Shown here in pieces: positions 57,770-64,000 of a DNA stretch of 64,000 nt. The stretch is from assembly GCA_019009955.1 (NCBI GenBank), contig CM032230.1, positions 122,619,001 to 122,683,000 on the forward strand, in the 5' to 3' direction. A program made the translations under genes and the position numbers. The notes beneath the pieces are model-generated. The model was given only the letters and a program-made list of their open reading frames with translations. It searched no databases and was not told the origin of the DNA. The stretch's first letter is position 1; the number at the start of each line of letters is the position of its first letter. The stretch comes from Riptortus pedestris. Lineage: Eukaryota > Arthropoda > Insecta > Hemiptera > Alydidae.

Positions 57770-60700
57770 TTTTCGAGAGATCGACAATTTCAAATGTGTG
57801 AATACTTTTAGTTAAATATTCGATGTCTATTTCACTCAAATATGTATCAGAATTTACCATAACCAGTGCAGGAATACATTGAGTTTACCGTTCTACGTAG
57901 AATGTACGCCATATTTCAGACTTTTATTATCATTATCGGTAGAGAGTGAATGTCCTAGTAAAAGTGATTAGTGACAACAGTAGGAAAGCATTTCGAGGAA
58001 CACGATTCCAAGATTGATATCGATAAAACATCACCTACGAGATAAGAAGAAGCAAGACAAGGCCTACTTGATATGAGTGACAAGCCGTCCAAGCAAAGAA
58101 CTCGGAAGCTCCCAAACGATATGCAGAGGGAGTGCCAAGAGACACTACAGGATGCGGGCCATCAGGGAGACAGGATATTGGCATCCTTCCAGCATATGGA
58201 AGTTTTGGAGCCGGAGACGAATCGTGTTTTCCCGTCTCTATTTATTGAAGAGAGGGGTAAAGATGATCCTGAACATTCACATTATATATAGTAGTAGTAA
58301 ACAGATAAACTATGAAGGAATAACTGTGCGGTACCTAAAGCCAATAAATTACTACTTATTATAGGTATTTCATTAAATATTTATTAAGTTTAGGAAGCAA
58401 ACCGTGTTTCGGATCAAATATTTGAGAGAGATTCTAGAGAATTATTGAAAGCTGAACATGTTCTGTTCATTGACTTATAGCATCATATGATTCAGTAGAC
58501 GCAAGCTGGAGAATAATGACAGAAGTTGTGTTTCAAGGGAAGTTTGTCCTATTCACCAAGGCGTGTATCCCCCACGCCCACAACTTCAAAAGCTCGGAGT
58601 TAGGCAATCTATACCAACAACCAATCCGCCGATGTCGGCCAGGGAATACCTAATGCCAATTGATCGTTCTTCTTGGTTTCCTGAGTAATGGCACCACGCC
58701 GTCTTTAAACCAATGGCTGTATGATGTGATACCATTATCAGAAGCGCATTTATGTGAAGGGCAGGTGCCCACCCTTGATGAAACAGGATGGAAGTTTCTT
58801 GGAGCTTCCAAAATGCCACTGTGGCTGAGAAATGTAGAAAAGAAGCAGATTTTGTTATGAAAACGCAGAGGTTACCAACTGCCTTACTGCAAGACAATGA
58901 ATGCGACAGTAATAGGGAACCAACCACAAGGGAATCTGAGATGGTTTAACATAATAAAGTAGGAATCTATAGTTCAATCTAATGAACTGGGAAGCCGAGA
59001 ATAGGTATGGCAGACAAAGAGATAGCTTAGTATGAAGATTAAAGATAAGGTCTACAAAGCCAAAGGTGTTAATTGTTGCAGCTTTCCTAACCTTTCTGGT
59101 TACATCTTCCACGGCAACAAGAAAGGGATTTTAAAAGAAATTTCAGCAAAAAAGAGAAAAATAATTAAAATAAGAATAATCAATAAAGACGACTCAAGTT
59201 TTTATCCGAATAGAAAACATCTACTTTATCTAATACCAAAGAAACCAAAGAGAATCAGCCAGTAAAATTTAAAATAAAATATATAAACTAACTCTTTAAT
59301 GCATATTTCGAAATGTTTTCCATCATCACAGACCTCGAAAAAAATATTTAACCAAACATTTGAGTAGCAAAGATTAGTAAGATTAAACCAAAGTATCAAA
59401 GTGGAATATACTTTATTTAAGCAAACATGCCACAAAGAATTGTTATTTTCCTTTTGCAGGCTCTTACTGTTAGCAATCGTGTTCGTTACGGAGAGCGAAA
59501 ATAAATAAATAATAATAATAATATAGACCGAGGAGGGGATTAGAGGTTTTTTGGGTTAATATCATGAAAGCACTGTGATGCTTAAAATGCAAGCAAACAT
59601 TTGCAGTTCATTACTCGTAATAAAAACGAAACATTTAATCTCTAAAAAGATCCAAACGTAATTAGAGAGCCTAGTAAAACAACTCCAATCCTGTAATAGT
59701 GTTACAAGTATAACATATAAGTGTAAATTATAATTGACTAATTTAATGTATATTTCCCAACATTCAACATTCAGTTATTATAATTAAGACAGCCACGCCT
59801 TTATAGACACTGTTTCCGCTCAACCGGCTAAACAACTTTCCTTTCATAGATAAAATCACCTTTTACAAGAGAAAATTAAACACTAAGATCTGAAATAGAT
59901 TTCTGTAATTCATCGGCTCAAATCATACACTACAGGTAAAAGCAGTTCTTGTTCAATAATTATTCTAATTAATGATTATATTGGCCTATATATTATGCAA
60001 ACAAATCATGAGAAATCATGGGCGTACACATTAAAAGAAAAGAATGAATACCTTCGCAAAAAAAAAAAAAAAACGTGCTTCCCATGATTGTCTCAATAAT
60101 TGGGGAAAAAAAACCATTAATATATATTTTTTTAAACAATGCTATCAATTATAAATTATTATAACTGCATTTATATGCATAGAATAGTTAGTGTGACTGA
60201 ATATTTATATATTTTTTCTCTATGTTTGTATCCTCAAAGAACTAATTATTAGTTGAAATTCAATCAATTTAAGGAGTAATCACATGAATTTAGATTAATT
60301 GTGCCACTGATGTGGGCTTATAAGTAATTTTTATAGTTATTTCACCAACCTAACATTTGCTATAGAATATTTATTGATTAAACACTTTGATTAACTTTCA
60401 AATTATTTTAGATGTTTATAAGATTTCCAGTTACCACACGAAGACCACAAAGATTAATCAAAAACAATGACCATGGGTTAAATCAATATAATTTCTCCAA
60501 CGTCATTTTGTTTACAGAATCACAAAGTCATTTTGAATTACTTTCGCTATGAATCTAAAGCAATATATTTGAGAAATACATATAAACTGATTAATACATA
60601 TTAATGAAAAGGATTTAGTGGGCGCGGGGCTTATCACAACTGGAAGTACAGGATAACCAAATTTACCAAAATGGAGTAGAAAGAGATCAAAAACCTAATT

Positions 60701-62355
60701 CAGAAAGTCGAATTTCATCTCAAACTTCATACAACAGATAAGAGAATAAAATAGCAGTAACTATAATAAAAATAATAATAAGAAAACTAAATAGTGAATA
60801 TATTAATTTTAATGTAGATACTATTTATTTTCTTGTCTGTTTCCCAGGACTGATGATTTTCATTGTGAACATAAAAGTCGATTTATCACGCGCGAAGACA
60901 TCATCTAGCATAGTTCGTTCAGGTATAAAACCCAAATACAAACCATCAATCTGAGTAAGCTTACATAAATATACATATTGCATTCTCATATACACGCATT
61001 ACCGGGGTTTTGGGTCAAATTAATTTCCCCGAAGAAATGAGCGTCAGGTGAACGCTAATGTCGGCTTTTGTAGTCAAACTGTCATAAAGAATCCGTTATC
61101 TCTTAATAATCATTGGCCAGCAAGGAATGCACATGTGTTGAAAATAGTATAATTATTTGGGGTGTTTTGATTACCTATATATACATGATAATTTGTTTAA
61201 CTGTAGTAAGTAGAGATATGATGTAAAGTAATACTTTGAAAAGAAAAAAAATTATAATAAAAGTGTAAGGTCCCTATTTTTCAATTCCTCCAAGCGACTT
61301 GTCAAGAGCCTTGAATCTATTTGGAAACAGTAGGGAATTTAGAAAACAGGTTCATGTGGGTAGTATTTATACTATAAAAACTAGAACTTGTAGTGTCTTT
61401 TTACACTTACTATTAAGATAGTATTACCACAGCTCAAGGTGAGCGTAAAAGATAAGAAAAAAAAAGCCATTTCAAAACGTAGCAATGTTGCTAGTAGCTC
61501 GTACAAGTTCATTTCATGGCCCTTGAAATTCATAGAGCCAGAAGTAATAGAGGAAGAGGAACGTCACGGTTCGCCTGGGCAGCGGGACCCGAGCGCATTG
61601 TCCATTTCGTGGCCGTCGTATTGAAGAGTGGAATAGAGCGACGGTCAGACAGAGCTAGAGGTACCGGTTGAGTAGTGAGAGGAGCAAGTGCCCGGACAAA
61701 AACTGACCTACTAACTGTACACAGCTGAGCGGGACCTCGACAGCCGTTGTCACTTGCCCAAGGACTAAAACCTGTTAAACTCCCTTCCGAGAACCAGCAT
61801 AAGATACAAACATATATTACAACAACCATAAGGGGATATTAATAAAGACTGTAAGTACATGGACCAACATATTCTATTAGATTACATATGAACATGGATA
61901 TAAATTTCTTTAATAGGATACGCTAATAATTCTACAATCTAAGTATCTAAGAGGAATAAAACCCCTTAACCTAAATCACTACACTTATAACAACCCATGC
62001 TTCCTTCTTTTGAAGAAAAATATAATCGATATATGACGTTCTTGGACAAAATATAACTTACAAAAAAATATTCGTTTTACTTTTCTTCCAGAATCATTCA
62101 AGCGATTCGGTTGATCATGAAAACAATACAGAAACACAAACATGAATATATATTTCGTATATAAGAAACGTTTTACTTCCAACTAAAGCGTCTTTGAATA
62201 GAAAAAATTGTTAGTCTGCCCTCACTAGGCAAAATTTCATCGACATTTTATTCAATGAAAATAACATATAATATGAGAGGGCGAAGGAATGCTGTCTGAT
62301 CTAATCGAAATACAGTAATAATATGAATAAATAAATATGAAATATGAATAAAATA
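57770..62355. other. Stretch with GC-richer islands, no supported gene
   Basis: 58060-58260, 58560-58900 and 61540-61780 are GC-richer than the rest. Frames there (58073-58364 plus, 58586-58927 minus at 113 codons, 58660-58860 plus, 59032-59265 plus, 61439-61829) overlap on both strands and show no recognised domain. The 113-codon frame is the longest outside the mariner but has a competing plus frame. A TATAAAA at 61373-61379 precedes an AAG/GTGAGC donor-like site at 61436-61444. A-run near 60058-60073. No gene called. Confidence 0.35.
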
Positions 62356-62358
62356 AAC

Positions 62359-62653
62359 TTGAGGGGGCTTTTTTATCTCCTCATAGTAACACTATGAGAT
62401 GTGGTTTATTTGAGTACATGCTCTATTGCCACGTGATTATGATTAAATACATTTTTACAATATATACTCTTTAATGGGATATTACCATATAATCAAATAC
62501 TTAAAAAAAATAATAATAAAAATAGAATGAAATAATAAAAAAGATAAAATAATAAAAATACATAAAATAAAATATAAGTAAAATAACTACAAACAAAGTT
62601 TATAAATGAAAATGAAAAAAAAAAAAAAAAATTAAAAAAAGTTGAGGGGGCTT
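62359..62653 (+). mobile_element. Retroposed segment with 12-bp target duplication and A-rich tail
   Basis: TTGAGGGGGCTT occurs at 62359-62370 and again at 62642-62653. Between them lie about 270 bp that end in an A-rich tail (about 62500-62641, with AATAA-type units and an A-run of about 17). Near the start is a perfect hairpin, CTCATAGT/ACTATGAG with a 3-nt loop (62380-62398). Direct repeats of this length around an A-tailed insert are the mark of LINE-mediated retroposition. The source RNA is not recognised. Confidence 0.6.
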
Positions 62654-64000
62654 CGGGACTGCTTTAAAAATAGTTTCAGCTAAACTAAACAATAGGAAGG
62701 AATATACAGATTTTTTGGGGTAAAATTCAAACAGTTCAAGCTAAACTAAGCAACACGATGGTAAATAATAGTTATATACTTGAGTACTGAATGTTTTTGA
62801 AAATCAGCTTCATAAGAAACGGAGAAGAGGACTACAGAATTTCAAAACCTGTCATTTTTATATATCATTCATGAAAAGTTTTTCAAACGAACGCGACGAA
62901 ACGACTCAAAAAGCTTTCAGGAATGAGCGGAACTTATTGTGCCAGTCTGGCAGTGCGTGTTCAACTTTTAACCAACATATAAATAATGCTATTATTTATC
63001 GAAAATCGTCATGTTAGATGAATATTCTGAAGAACGAACACGATTTTCGAAGGGAACTACGGACCCCTAGTAGAACAAGATCAATGAAAATTGGCCAAGT
63101 AAAATGGAAAAAAGTTCATCTTCAGAAGGTATGCTGTCGGCGTATACTAATAACTGAGGGGCTGTATTGATCTGCGGCATATGGTCAGCAGGTGTCTCTA
63201 GGTCAATCTAACTGTGGAAAGGGTACTCAACAATATTAAATCCATAATAGAGCACTACCAGTGTTGGCAGATAATCATGAATACACCTAGTAACTACCCT
63301 ACAATAATCTTTAATCATAGAATCACGGGAGACTATCTAATTACAACAGATTTCATGCCTAAGACAAGTCTATTTTCAATACAGGCCATTTTCCAAAAGC
63401 ATCAATTTACTCAGATTTATTGTGAATAGAAATGCAGACAGGGAGAGCATTACATAATTATTTAAACTTCAGCAGTCATTGTAAACATATATTAAAAAGA
63501 AATTCTTATACCCCACTTAAAGATTAATAATCCCAAATTAAATTGAACACATCAGCTACGTTCCCAGCCCTGTCAAATGAAAAAAAAAATATATTAATGA
63601 CTCAATGAAAAATCATTTATTTCCACCCATTAAAAAAGTCAACAAATATTTTCAGCAACAGGTAGAATATGAACTTAAAGACCATGAGAGAGGGATTCTA
63701 ATAACATAACCTGAAGCGAAGTGAAAATAAAACTATTTTATGAGGTATCTTCAATTTTGAAGAAGTCATTCATGACTCAATGATATGACACATTAAATTA
63801 TTAACCACCATGACCAAATATTAAAAGAAGCAGGCCATTATAAGGCTGTAAAATATTTACAAATTTAAAAGACAAATACAAAAAAAAAATAGAATAATTA
63901 TTATTTTAGACAACTATATTAAGAAAATTTATAGAAAATATGTAATTTCACTTGTTTCTTCAATTATTTCTAAAATAATGCCACGTATTTATTAATAATA
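62654..64000. other. AT-rich stretch, no gene recognised
   Basis: A two-copy motif, CAGCTAAACTAAACAA near 62680 and CAAGCTAAACTAAGCAA near 62738. The frame 63214-63429 has no motif. Several A-runs near 63585 and 63880. Confidence 0.4.

Noticed and set aside
1..64000. CRISPR array, operon or phage-like region
   Set aside because: No regularly spaced direct repeats with unique spacers and no prokaryotic gene organisation; all signs are of an animal genome.

Overview
The window looks like a gene-poor, AT-rich intergenic or intronic stretch of an animal nuclear genome. Evidence: no long open frames with prokaryotic spacing, many homopolymer A/T and (TA)n runs, a mariner DNA transposon, non-LTR retrotransposon tails, tRNA-derived SINE-like copies and Penelope-like tails. 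An arthropod is the best guess (a crustacean such as a copepod would fit), but nothing in the sequence fixes the species. I found no host protein-coding gene, tRNA or rRNA gene that I can support.

Layout. 1-2.9 kb: no recognisable feature. 2.9-3.3 kb: decayed C-terminal coding end of an I/Jockey-type non-LTR retrotransposon (minus strand). 3.5-4.8 kb: a complete mariner element with perfect 28-bp terminal inverted repeats and TA duplications, whose transposase gene (minus strand) is broken by two frameshifts. 6.2-6.7 kb: a Penelope-like 3' tail with a hammerhead-like motif, then a second I/Jockey remnant. 7.69-7.90 kb: a GC-richer, nearly perfect hairpin with arms of about 100 bp. 9-45 kb and 52-58 kb: many copies of one non-autonomous family of about 460-630 bp. 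It has a conserved 5' end, subterminal inverted repeats, an internal (TA)n tract in several copies and a 3' palindrome, as in Helentron-associated elements such as Drosophila DINE-1. SINE-like copies lie at 15.9, 16.7, 29.3, 34.4 and 57.2 kb. 42.7-48.7 kb: three related inverted-repeat elements carrying Penelope-like tails, one nested in a second, decayed mariner (46.4-47.5 kb), plus a 27-bp degenerate minisatellite (43.3-43.6 kb) and a 5'-truncated non-LTR copy with a poly(A) tail (44.7-45.3 kb). 52.3 kb: an 86-bp palindromic mariner-type MITE. 62.4-62.65 kb: a retroposed segment with a 12-bp target duplication and an A-rich tail.

The parts do not form a host pathway. The window is a record of successive transposition. 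Most open frames of 60-110 codons are chance frames or run through repeats; several share peptides only because they cross the same repeat end.
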